From positions 192,186 to 256,185 of the forward strand of contig VYZB01000282.1 in NCBI GenBank assembly GCA_013397455.1: DNA of 64,000 nucleotides, given 5' to 3'. The translations under genes were made by a program, and so were the position numbers. The DNA is from Crotophaga sulcirostris (Eukaryota; Chordata; Aves; Cuculiformes; Crotophagidae). The notes under the pieces were generated by a model. The model did not search any database. It saw only the letters and a program-made list of their open reading frames with translations, and was not told the DNA's origin. This document shows, one piece after another, positions 36,928 to 47,877 of the stretch (positions within the stretch are counted from its first letter, which is position 1; the number at the start of each line of letters is the position of its first letter).

Positions 36928-37255
36928 CAGGCTATGAATCCTGGGGTGAGGGGATGTACTTGACAAAAAATAAAAGCTCCTGATGATGTTATAAAATCCT
37001 GATGGACTAGTGAATGCATTTATATACCCGCACAAGTTCTCCTTCAAAGTTTATAAAACAGCAGGAGCTCCTACGGAGGGTATAAAACCTCCCGGACTCC
37101 TGAGGGTTTGTCAAATCCACATGAGATCTTGTGGAGCTTGTAAACTGTCAGTGAGGTCCTGTGGAGTTCATAAACTCTGGCTGGACCTTAAACAAAGTCT
37201 GAGATTCCTGCAGCAGTTACAAAGCCCACCAGGATTTTTGAATTGTTCATAGTAT
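36928..37255 (+). repeat. Degenerate 28-30 bp tandem array
   Basis: Successive units begin with an ATAAA/GTAAA-like word followed by a purine-rich half containing TCCTGTGGAG or similar. Unit starts are clear at 37053, 37082, 37110, 37140 and 37170, spaced 29, 28, 30 and 30 bp, and looser units extend upstream to about 36928. Two neighbouring units share GAGATCTTGTGGAGCTTGTAA versus GAGGTCCTGTGGAGTTCATAA-type sequence. An 80-codon open frame (37010-37252) runs through it with a matching period of about 10 residues (RSCGACKLSV, RSCGVHKLWL). I do not recognise a known satellite. Similar words recur at lower density to about 37780. Confidence 0.75.
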
Positions 37256-39180
37256 TTCACTGAGAGAAATAGAACCAACTTTTCCAAAACCATAATGTGC
37301 TCTCTCACATCACACAACATTTCTGGGAGCAGTTGAGGGCATGAAGAATCCCCACCCAGGTCACGGAGTTGCCATCTATGTATCAGTTCACTGAAGGTGA
37401 AAAAAAAGAATCTTAAGAGATTAATGATGTTATTCTCTTTGTTACAAAGCTCCAGAAAAACTTAGTCCTACCCATTTGGCAAACAAGATCCTGTAAGGTT
37501 TTAAATCAATGGGGTCTACTGGAAAGAAAATGTTTTCCCCTCAAGAAGTAGTGATGAAGACAATGTGTTCTCAGGAGTGCCTTGGTTGAAAAATTAATCC
37601 AGTCGTGGTTGTTGGTGATGTAAACAACCTGAAAAAAAAGCTGTGGTTTGCATCAGCTGCATTGGTTGAAAAGGTTCCACAGCTTTTGTGACATCAGGTC
37701 CTGTAGAAACTGCTCTGGAAAGTTTTTGAAACTTCAGCTATTTGAAGTACTTCAGAAACTGCTGAGTTTTGGGTTGTTTCTCTGAGTCCAAGACAGTTCA
37801 AGCCTTTCCTTGACCTTCGTCCCTGCTGCTAGAAAACCTCTGTATTTCAGGCATCAGATAAAATGCGTAAGAACAGAGAGAACATGAGTGATCACAAAGT
37901 GTTGGTACACTGCAGACTGATCTAAGGGGAAGGAGACCTCCCACAACATCTCCCTTCTCCCAGAGATGCTTCTGCTTCTGATGTAACTGATTACATCTAC
38001 TTCAAAAGACCTCTGGTAACTATTAGATTCCATTTTCCTCTGACTCCAGAAAAAGAAGTCTGCCAAGTATTAATGTCCTCCATTGGGTGTATCAGTATCT
38101 CATAAATAGAAAGCTACATTTGCATTATTAAACTTTTAAATATTATTTTTATTTCACTGATAAGAAGCTGAAACAGATGGGAGTGCAGGAAGTTTTTGTC
38201 ACAAACAGAAATTGAGTTTAAATGAATAGTTTCAGTCCCTTCAGATGTTAGGTCATGCTTAACGTTGACTCTACTTAAAAATACATCTCAAGGATATGTT
38301 TTTCGCTTTCATCCTCTCATTTGCACCTCTCAGCTGCTGCACCTTAGAACACCATTTTAGTCGAAGGAGGATTGCTGAATGCTGTGCGTGGAGAGTAGAG
38401 CAGTTCTTTGTAAATATCTGCCATTGCTTCTTATGCGGATGAATACATAATGTTTCCAAGTACACAAATCACATTTTAGATTTAGATCTCATTTACATAA
38501 TACATAAGAATGCAGAAAATGTCCCAGAGGGCAAGTAAACACTCGGAGCATAAAATGGAAAGAAATTTTGAGACTCATTTCTTCATTGGTTTCTTTAGCG
38601 TGTTTTAAACCCAAAGAGACATTGCTATGTACCAAATAACACTGTTATTGCAGAAAACAATGTTGTTCTCAATGTACCTGCATGTAAAGACTGCTTTGGG
38701 TGAAGCAATGTCTGGTCCCACCATTGCTCATCCTGTCGCAGGAAGATTCCTCACACAGGTGAACTTCAGGAATGTTGTTACCAGTGACACACACTTGGTT
38801 ATCTGCTTAAAAACAGTCAAACAGCTACAAACATAACCATATAATTTGTCTGAAGTTCCCAAGCCCCGTATTGAACAAAAGAATCTCGACTCCTGCTCTA
38901 TTAAGCCAAGAACATCATTTGATGTTTGCCGAAGAAGACCATTTTGCATTTTTCATCACTTTCCACAATTGTCACTATATTAAAATTTGCATTACAAACA
39001 CAATTTCCAGCACTTTAGACCACGCCAGAACTATCTTGTGGTTGCAATACCTTGACAGTCATTTTGTCAGCTGGAGAATGATGGAAACCAGAAGAAAGAA
39101 CACGTTAAGATTAAATTCTCAAGCAAGTAGTGACAAACTCCTTGTCCTTGAAGCTTATATAAATAACTTTCCTGTGTTTT
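37256..39180. other. Non-coding; possible spread-out remnants of the preceding array
   Basis: Words resembling the array unit recur (CAAGATCCTGTAAGGTTTTA near 37485; CAGGTCCTGTAGAAACTGCT near 37695; CTTCAGAAACTGCTGAG near 37748), so the array may once have reached about 37780. The rest of the stretch shows nothing recognisable. Confidence 0.45.
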
Positions 39181-39520
39181 TTTAACCTGTTCCCCCCTCT
39201 CCCCAGCCACCCCAGCAGCGAGGCATGTCACTCTGATGGTTCACATCCATCTCCTTTTATTGATGTCCACTTTGGTATCTGCACAGGTCATCAATTTTTC
39301 TGCCTCTCCGGCAGCCGCTGGGAACGGCGGGGCAGCCTTGCAGGACTTGGCGTGCGGGGGGGAGGCTCAGCTCTCTGCTGGACTCGCAGTTCCAGTCGGA
39401 TGCCGGTACTGGGGTCTCATAAATCTTGTAGGTGACCCAGGTGAACTCTGAGGCTCAGAGCTCACTGAAAACTGATCAGACCTCTGTTTAGTTTAACAGG
39501 CCGTTTTCAGTGACAAGTGA
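39181..39520 (+). promoter_or_regulatory. G+C-rich island with possible exon and flanking inverted repeat
   Basis: Between about 39290 and 39400 the sequence is markedly G+C- and CpG-rich (CCGGCAGCCGCTGGGAACGG, then GGCGTGCGGGGGG), unlike its surroundings. A pyrimidine tract ending CCCCAG (39206) precedes it, and CCCAG|GTGAAC at 39440/39441 makes a good splice donor, defining a possible 234-bp exon (39207-39440). Within it, an ATG at 39236 opens MVHIHLLLLMSTLVSAQV, which has the n-region, hydrophobic core and AxA-like end of a signal peptide. The frame reaches the donor without a stop. No protein is recognised, so this may be chance. A CpG-rich regulatory element is the simpler alternative. 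Confidence 0.3.
39462..39513. repeat. Perfect 11-bp inverted repeat, 30-nt spacer
   Basis: TCACTGAAAAC at 39462-39472 and its exact reverse complement GTTTTCAGTGA at 39503-39513. It lies immediately 3' of the possible exon at 39207-39440. Confidence 0.85.
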
Positions 39521-41664
39521 AGGGTTCAACAAATGCACAAAACAGATATATATTAGTTGAAAAACTAATGGCTTTTAAAAGAATGTTTGACAATTGTTTA
39601 GGGCTGTCTGTAGATCCATTATACTGATAAACGACCAACTTGGTCTATGCCAAACTGGAGATGGCCAGTGAGAAAGTAACCTCGGTTTTTATTTTTTTCC
39701 TCCTCTATTTCCCCACACACTTCTGCATCTCTTTGGTGGTTCCATAAGTACCACATGTGCTGTGGTGGTCAGGAAGACTTAAAGAAGGCAGGAAAGGGTA
39801 CCTGTGCAGCTTATATTTAACCTTGCAATCAAACTGGAATTAAGCAAGACTGCAGATGCCCTCGGTGACCTGCTATTGACCGCCTGAACTTCTAAGTTAG
39901 GGTCAGTTGGGGCCCAGAATAGGAGGTCAAAAACTGGTCAGTGCTCTTCAGCTTCAGCATGTTGAATAGAGAGACTTTATTGCTGTGATTTATGCAATTT
40001 GCACAGACAGGTTAAGGAGACCTTAAAACATGCCACAGTGCTCACTTACACTGGGTACACCATCCACTTGGAAAATAAATTCCGATTGTCCGTATGAAAT
40101 CTCTTGTGGATACGCCTTGAAGTATTTTACGCTCTGTACTCCAAAGATTCATTCTCACACTCGACCCCTGAACGTGACAAGGTTAGTGTTTCCAGATTTA
40201 TTTAAACAATACGAACGCACCAAATGAAGCACTTTACAAAGCTGATTAATTACAAACGCAGAAGAACAATCACTACTGAATTATTTTGTGGGGATGGGGG
40301 AGCAGCTAAACTCATAGAAAAGTTAAGCTCTTAAATCAGTCACAGTGCCATTTTGAACACAATTTGAAGACTAATTTTTAACCAATCCACAGGTATCAAA
40401 GTTTGATGTTTCCTTCTCATTTTTTACATAACTTTTTTTATGTATTAGAAGTTCTAGAGTTGATGGGAAGGTGTCAGATCAATTATAAAGAACTAAAAAA
40501 AATAAGAGCTCTCGTCACTTTGTAATGAAAACCCTTTTCTTCTTCTCTCAGTGAGGCTCAGTATGGATTAAATTGATCTTAACTTCCACATACAAAACTG
40601 TTTCAGCGTCTGTGCTACCTGCTGCTCAGGTTTTAGGTCTTTCTCCAGCAGAAACTGCCAGTGGTGACGTGAGTTTTCTGACAGACACATCTCCAACCAC
40701 CAGACTTATTTTCATTTGTGATCAAAGCAGGAAATTGAACCCTGGTTGCCAAAGGTGAAAAGGTAGGGCATTTTAAAAATATTTTAGCACTACTTTTTCT
40801 TCATTGTAGTAGTTCATAATTCTTTGGGGTGTGTTGCTGTAAAGTTTATATTACCCTGATTTAGTAAGTCTTATTTAACAAGATATTAATCCACAATAGG
40901 TCATAACTGTATTTGACATGATGAAGTGGAGAGAAATGTAAAATTTTCCAAGCTCTGTTAAAAAAAAAAAATTTTAGTAAATATGTAGCTATTCATTTTC
41001 CTAAGTATTTAAGGATACAGTTTTAATAAGCATATTCTATGCCCTAAATTATATTTACATGAAGAGCAAGAATGACTGAGTGTGAACTGTTTGAATCTGT
41101 CAGATAAGTGCACTATTATTAATAAATATATTTATAATCAGCTATAGAAGAGAACAGCCCTGGTGGTTAAATAATAATTTGTTTTTAAAAGAATTTATAC
41201 ATATTATTTAAAGGGATAGACTAGTCTGTCATAAGCACTGTGCATATTTTCAAGGCTGCCAAAATACGAATTTATCTGAAAGCCTGGAACAGATCCAAAA
41301 GACACTTCTCAAGTCAATAACACACATCACAACCTCCTATAGAAGTTATATTTTTGTTGTGGTGAAATACAGGAAACTATCAACTCCTTACTTATTGCTA
41401 ACTCAGATATTAAGGTACACAGTGCCCACCACTGATTTACATGTAAATGTGTCTGCAAAAGTGTAACAGGAGTAGAATATGATCTCTTACCACTGACAGC
41501 TGTGGTCTTGTTTTAGCCTGCTGTGTCTGCTTACTTAAAAGTAGGGCAGACAGTCTTCCCAAAGCACAGAAGAGTGTTATTTTTACCGTAAATATCCATG
41601 GATCACCCCAGACTTCTCTGAGATTGAAGACCAAAAGTTGGTCTTTATTGATCAACTGGAATTT

Positions 41665-41682
41665 TTGATCAATATTGATCAA
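41665..41682. repeat. Perfect 18-bp palindrome with TGATCA cores
   Basis: TTGATCAATATTGATCAA equals its reverse complement. A third TTGATCAA sits 17 bp upstream (41648-41655), giving three TGATCA motifs in 35 bp. The ATCAATATTGAT core resembles paired ATCAAT homeobox or CUT-type sites. Confidence 0.9.
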
Positions 41683-44253
41683 TTTTTAAGGACATCGTCA
41701 TGAGTCAACTGGTGGTTTCACATTTTGCTCTTCACTGCTTAACAGTGTTTACCATCGACTGGGGTCCTGAAAGTCACAAAACTGCCACAAAATATGTCCT
41801 GGGAATAAGGAGGTAGTAAGTGAGAGACCTAACATCCCACGTCTTTGATTATGTTATGCAGTAGAAGTATAATATGAAGTACAGACAGTAGTAATTCTCA
41901 CTACTTCTATCTTTGTGAAAAGGACTTTTCCTAGTGGAGTCCCAAATTCCCACTCTTTTCATGCCGTTCTCATGCTTCTGAATCGGTCAGCTGGTAGTAG
42001 ACCCCCTTGTCGATATCGCATGCTCCAGAGCTATATCTGTCAGTTTATCATCATGGCTTTCAGATAGAAAGTCTGTCCAACATTCCTAAAGAATCTGTGA
42101 CAGAAACCTAAGAAAAGAGAATCTAATTTTGAAGCAGTTCTAAGTTATTTAGGCATTTATTCAAACTAAATTTTTTAGGCTTTTATTGAAACCCACCAGT
42201 ATAGGAGCATAAGTTTTTTGAATGTTCTGTTGAGGGAAATCTTCAAAAGCTAATTTGAATCCTATCCAAGTTTCATCTATAACGTGAACTAGATTTCTCA
42301 CAGGAACACGCTCTTTCAATGTGTTTCTGAAGTTTAACTCCAGATAGAATTGTAAATATTGTAATAATGCTGGATAATCCTTTGCACATTGATAGTTATG
42401 GAAAGCAGAGCAATCCCAAAAGGAAAAACAAACCCTTCCTCAAGCATTCCAAAATATTTTGCTTGTGATAGGTACAATGCACAAATTTATTTCAACATTT
42501 TTATTTTCTAAGTATAAAAAATAACATAGGCTCAGCATTGAGAGCTGTGAGAAGAGAGAATCTTACAGTTGTAAGAGGCAAATTTGTTTTGGAAAATATA
42601 CTGAATTTAAACAATGGCATTTTAAAAAGAATTCTGTACCTGAAACTAACATGGTGCCGTAGAAGAAAGCAGCAGTTTTGATGCCAGTTGGTCCGGTTTT
42701 GGATCAACATATATTTTTAAATTACCAAAAAAATATATGATTTGGAAAGTGACAATCTTAAATATAACCACAGCTTCAATACAGGGAGCCTGTTTCTAAA
42801 CAATTGGAAAGATGAATAAGCTTACAGGTTAAATATACATAATTTTCTGTACTTGTATTGCAGCAGTCCTTCCAGAGGCAGTTCATGAATTTTGATGCTC
42901 CTTATCACTACCAATGCAAAAGCCTTTTGATTCTTACCATTTTTGGTGCTGATCAGAAAAACCTCAGACTGCCCTAAAATTCAGACTGAGAAGAGTGCGC
43001 CTTTGCTGTCACGTATTGACTTGAGTTTGGGTGCATCTGAGGTCTGAGCTGATGAAAAGCAAGTGAAAAGTTGGATGGATGTGTTATGATACTTACACAT
43101 TTGTATGTAAAATAAAATAAAAACGGTTATGAACTGACACGATTTGCTCCAAATGGCAAACTTCAGCCGAAGAACAGATCAAGACTAAGTTTGCATATGG
43201 ATGAAGTAGATCCAAAGTGAAGGTTAATCCAGTTATTAATAGTATAGATTTAATGCTGTGTCATAGAAGCATAGCACGTCTTTCATCTTTGCGTGAGGAA
43301 AGGGCAAGATCAAAAGGATTCTGGTGCTTAATATTCACACAAGTGCAACACTTAGATTTCAAGTACCTGGTACCTGACCCTAAAACCAAAACTGTACATG
43401 AAGTTTCCTTTTTGGATTGATCTCCGTTCTCTACAAAGAAACCCCAAACTTGACTTACCAACGTGTTTTCTTACCTTTGACAACACACCATAAAAGCAAA
43501 CTGCTGAGTATTTTCCTTATACTTTCTCTTACTTTCTTTAAGAAGTAAGTTCTCAGCCCACAAATTCCTAAGCATTTTAGATTTCTGGGTGCTCAGCAGT
43601 CTGTGCACACAGAGAAAAAAACCTTAGCATTTAATTTTATGACCACGTTACACAGTCTGGCATTCAAACAGAGTCAACTTTCGTGTCCTTTACCAAGAAA
43701 CTTGGAAACTGGATTATTCTTCATTATCTTACACAATGAAGACTATTTATTACGTTTACTTCCCTGTATTAATATCTTAAATGTTGCATTGCCATGCCAG
43801 GATTAGAGAGTTACTCAGACTGATTAGCACAGAGGAATCCTAAAACTCTGGCAATGTGAGACATGTTCTTGAGTGGCTTCTAGAGGAGAACACTCTAAAT
43901 AACTAGACTTGTAGCTAGGTTTTACATTTTAATATAAAAGCAGGTGGCTTCCTGGTTTTATCTTCTGGAGATACACTGTGGAATAGAAGAACATTGACTT
44001 TTGGTTTTGTTGCTTGCAAAGAAAGACATATCACAGACCTTATATGGGATAGTTTTACTTTCCTGTAAATAAAGAAATCTATGACCTCAAACTCAGGTAT
44101 TTAGCTTATTTTCATGACGCTAATTGTAACTTGTGTTCAAAAGAGCCTCGTGAGAAGTCAGGTTAGAAACAAAAATACTATCTGCTTTTAAGTGGAGCAT
44201 GAAACCCCGTCTAAGGTCAAAACTGAGGTCATAAAGAGGATAATATGGGTTTA

Positions 44254-44277
44254 GCATACAGCGCAGCTGCTGTATGC
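44254..44277. repeat. 9-bp inverted repeat with 6-nt loop
   Basis: GCATACAGC at 44254-44262, loop GCAGCT, GCTGTATGC at 44269-44277. The stem is exact. Confidence 0.8.
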
Positions 44278-47200
44278 TGTATTTAGCCTGTGAATAAAAA
44301 AGAAGCTTTTGTTTCCACTACTGTTACTCCCTGCATCTTTCCAAGTAATTTCTTTCTTCCGCTAACAGTTAACTTTAAAGTGTATATATGTGGCAGCCAG
44401 CTATTTACTTTAAAATGCTGATTTCAGAGATAGAGAAAACAGTCACAATAAAAGTTTAATAGGCTGAATATCTCTTGAAAAAAATGTATTTATGAAGGCA
44501 CATGCTGTTACAGTGGTAAAATCGTTTTCTTGGTGGCATAAATCAGTGATTGCCATCATGTGGTGGGATGGCATTAAATTCTGCTACAGAGGAGGAATTA
44601 AAACCAGACCAAGTTCTGACTTATTTATATTAGGACAGAGGATCTAAGGAAACATGCATGGTTTGTAAGGACCTAAATCAAAAAGAAATCAAATACATAA
44701 ACCCTCCTCAGTGCTATATCCCTCTCTTACTCCATGGTGATCAACCGGAGAACAAGGCACTCAAGGCTTTTTTGCAACGAACACCAGGAAAAAGTTGGAA
44801 AAGGCACATTCCAGAGGTGAATGGAGATGATTGCACAGATTTAATCCACTAAACAGAACATGGAAAAAATCTAATTCCATTATTCAGAGGCTGCTGAGTG
44901 TATTTTACCTTAGGGAAATGTACTTCTACTCATTTTCAGTAACTCTATAGTCCATTTCAACCTCTATGCTTGAAAATTAACAGCACGTTAACAGGACTAT
45001 TGCCTGTACTTGTGGAACTGTCTGTTTAGGATTAGACCATTAAATATTGATGGAGATAATTGTTCCTGCACTTGAACAGCAGAAGGATAGAACTGAAAGT
45101 AGTTTAACAGGCATTTGCATTTATGCTTGGTAAACAGAACTAGGTTTGAAAACGCTGAACACCCAGTATTGCTTTCTGCATTTCGCATTCCAAAGCATCA
45201 CTTATCACAAAGATCAGTTTGATAAAATGTTGCAGCAAAGGTTAAATCAAAGCATTTCTACAGTGATTTATCACATCTAAATGAATAAAGGCAATGACAA
45301 TACATAATAAAATACGTCTAGTTGTTGTTTGGTAATTATATATTTTTTCTTTGAAGTTTAATCAGAAAAAAATTCTCATGATTCTAATTCTAAGAGCCAA
45401 TTTTTGTCTGCACATAATTTTCAAACAGTGCTTACCTTGAAGAGTAAGAGTTTCAAAGCCAGCTATGCTCCAGAGGAGAGCTGGATTTTAATTTCTTGTG
45501 TTTTTCCATTAATTTTTCTTTTTAACCTTTCCTCCTAAATCAGAAAGTTTATGAATTACTCTGTGTGATATACATCACCCAGAAGGAAATCGTTTGCTCA
45601 CACCCAGTTTTCTACTTCATTAGGTAAGACAATTTATCATGAAACTGGTTGATTAGATAAGGAGGACCTTATTTGATGATCATATAGTCCCCCACATCGT
45701 TTTACTGGGTTAATCTAAATAAACTCAACATGAGAGCTTTGCAAACGGGATGCAGCCAAGATGCATTGAGGCAAATAAACTGACAATGCAGCTCAGGAAG
45801 ACCATTTAAGAGAAGTGTACAGCACATCTTGAAGGAAGGCTGTCCTCATGGGGCGATGTTCAAGTTACATTAAGGAAATGAAGGGAATGGACCTGTTCTC
45901 TGCAAGTGGCTTTATGCCTAACATTCTCTGTGACTTCTATAGGTGAGTGATGCATAAAACCCCATTCAATTCCATAATGTGAATTACCTCTGGCTTGATA
46001 AATGACTGCTAAAAATTGTGTGCTTCTCTCTATGGGAACTACACTTACTTGAACATGAACAAAGAGTCTGGAAGTTATATCAAATTAAAAAACATGCTGC
46101 GGCTGTTAACGAAGGGCCTCCTGCACTGGCTCTGAATATGATGCCCATATATCAAAGACCTCTGACATTGCCTGCCACTCGATCTGGACACAGGAAATAC
46201 AGGATTCCAGGCAGATGAGAGCTGAAACTGAAGCTCCAAAAACCTTCCTTGTGCAAGTGATTAGGCGCAGCTGTTTCGCTTCACATTTCGGAGCACTTGA
46301 ACTTTGCAATCTGCCACAATTTTACAGGACTGCATGTGCAGAGGGTAAAAAAAGGTATCATGCCCTGGCTAGACAGCAGATGTGGGGATAAAGAAATGTC
46401 TCCATTAAGAGGAAAAATAAATGAAAAAAAAATTTAAAGAAGCACAAGTTGGAAGGCAACAGGAAGAAACTAAAGGGTGACTATAAGAACAACCAGAGGA
46501 AGTAAATGTCTTTTCCCAAGATAAAAGGGATTAATTCTGCAAAGACTTTCCACAAAATCAACACAATATAAGAAAAACTTATTCACTCTTTAAAAATGTC
46601 TTTAAGCTTCTAAACCTGCTCAAAGGCACAAAGATTTTGTGTGCAAAGACTAGAGAGTCTAGAAAGTCAAATACCACATCCACATTTTCCCATTTTGTAC
46701 AATAAAACAACTTGCTCAACATTGTTTCAGAATGAAGTCTACCTGAGCTCAGATCAACAACAAAACAATAAATATTAGGCTACATAGGAAAAATAATAGA
46801 AAAAAAGTCCAACCTGATATTTTCACAAATTCTCTTGGCGCTTTTAATTTTCCTAGCTCTGTGTCTGTACTGTAATGAGACTACAAAATGAGGAGGATTT
46901 ACTCAGAGAAGTCTCTTCTATAAATTGATAAAATATTTTTACTCTACAGTTTTGGTGAAATAGCTATTTAAAACCTGATCCTACCCTATGGGACACTTTC
47001 TCATTGACATCAATAAGACCAGCATCAGTGCTTTCAGTCTCAACTGCTCATTGAAGCCACAGGAGAAATGATGACAGTACAGCATTTTAAAAAATATATT
47101 AAATGAGGAGGCGACTAGTAGGTTTAACAAAGGAATATAGCAATTACGTAAAAAGAGTCTATAAGGAAAATACATACATTTGCAAACATACATATAAGAA

Positions 47201-47315
47201 GTTGTGTGAAAGATTTAAAGAAAAGTTCAGTATCCCTACTGTCCTGCAGTTGAGCGTTTTATTCAGCAAGAACTCTTTGGGTTCATTCTGTTGGCTTTTT
47301 ATGACTTAAAGGTAT

Positions 47316-47488
47316 TTGAGTATTTACTGTGTGCAGTTCTGGGCCCCTCAGTTTGAGAAAGATGTCAAGATACTGGAGTGTGTCCAGAGGAGAGCAACGA
47401 AGATGGGGAAGGGTTTGGAGCACAAGCCCTGTGAGGAGCGACTGAGGGAGCTGGGGCTGTTTAGTCTGGAGAAGAGGAGGCTCAGGGG
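47316..47488 (+). pseudogene. CR1 ORF2 C-terminal fragment, cut by gap
   Basis: The frame from about 47328 to the gap encodes the conserved CR1 block [20 protein letters not shown], followed by [20 protein letters not shown]. This corresponds to residues 71-123 of the frame at 10585-11217. The upstream ATG at 47316 is host sequence and is not meaningful. It continues into the N run, so its integrity beyond 47488 is unknown. Confidence 0.9.
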
Positions 47489-47825
47489 NNNNNNNNNNNN
47501 NNNNNNNNNNNNNNNNNNNNNNNNNNNNNNNNNNNNNNNNNNNNNNNNNNNNNNNNNNNNNNNNNNNNNNNNNNNNNNNNNNNNNNNNNNNNNNNNNNNN
47601 NNNNNNNNNNNNNNNNNNNNNNNNNNNNNNNNNNNNNNNNNNNNNNNNNNNNNNNNNNNNNNNNNNNNNNNNNNNNNNNNNNNNNNNNNNNNNNNNNNNN
47701 NNNNNNNNNNNNNNNNNNNNNNNNNNNNNNNNNNNNNNNNNNNNNNNNNNNNNNNNNNNNNNNNNNNNNNNNNNNNNNNNNNNNNNNNNNNNNNNNNNNN
47801 NNNNNNNNNNNNNNNNNNNNNNNNN
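47489..47825. other. Assembly gap (337 N) inside a CR1 element
   Basis: Undetermined bases flanked on the left by CR1 coding sequence and on the right by the CR1 tail repeat. High-identity interspersed repeats commonly break short-read assemblies, which fits this position. Confidence 0.99.
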
Positions 47826-47877
47826 TGTGATACTGTGATACTGTGATACTGTGATACTGTGATACTGTGATACTGTG
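47826..47877 (+). repeat. (GTGATACT)6 CR1 tail microsatellite
   Basis: Six TACT-containing octamers in perfect register. This is the 3' terminal repeat of the CR1 copy, expanded relative to about two units in the copy at 10575. Tail expansion after insertion is common in CR1 microsatellite tails. Confidence 0.95.

Larger units (their letters stand above)
39521..47319. other. Non-coding stretch, no gene recognised
   Basis: About 7.8 kb in which the longest frames are near 80 codons. It holds an 18-bp palindrome (41665-41682) and a 9-bp inverted repeat (44254-44277). The segment 45720-46330 is comparatively motif-rich and may be conserved, but this cannot be judged without alignment. No interspersed repeat is recognised, which is a long repeat-free run by eye. 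Confidence 0.6.
47320..47877 (+). mobile_element. CR1 LINE, young subfamily, interrupted by assembly gap
   Basis: The left part (47331-47488) aligns without indels to 10798-10955 of the other young copy, with 8 mismatches in 158 bases. It translates as [20 protein letters not shown] and onwards to LEKRRLR. The right part, after the gap, is six exact TACT-GTGA units, the GTGATACT tail. In the 10.6-kb copy, the distance from the equivalent of 47488 to the tail is about 325-330 bp, against 337 N here. The gap therefore appears to hide just the middle of this same element. The 5' junction is near 47320-47330. Confidence 0.94.

Noticed and set aside
36928..37255. CRISPR-like array
   Set aside because: Units are contiguous and degenerate with no conserved repeat/unique spacer alternation, and the genome is vertebrate.
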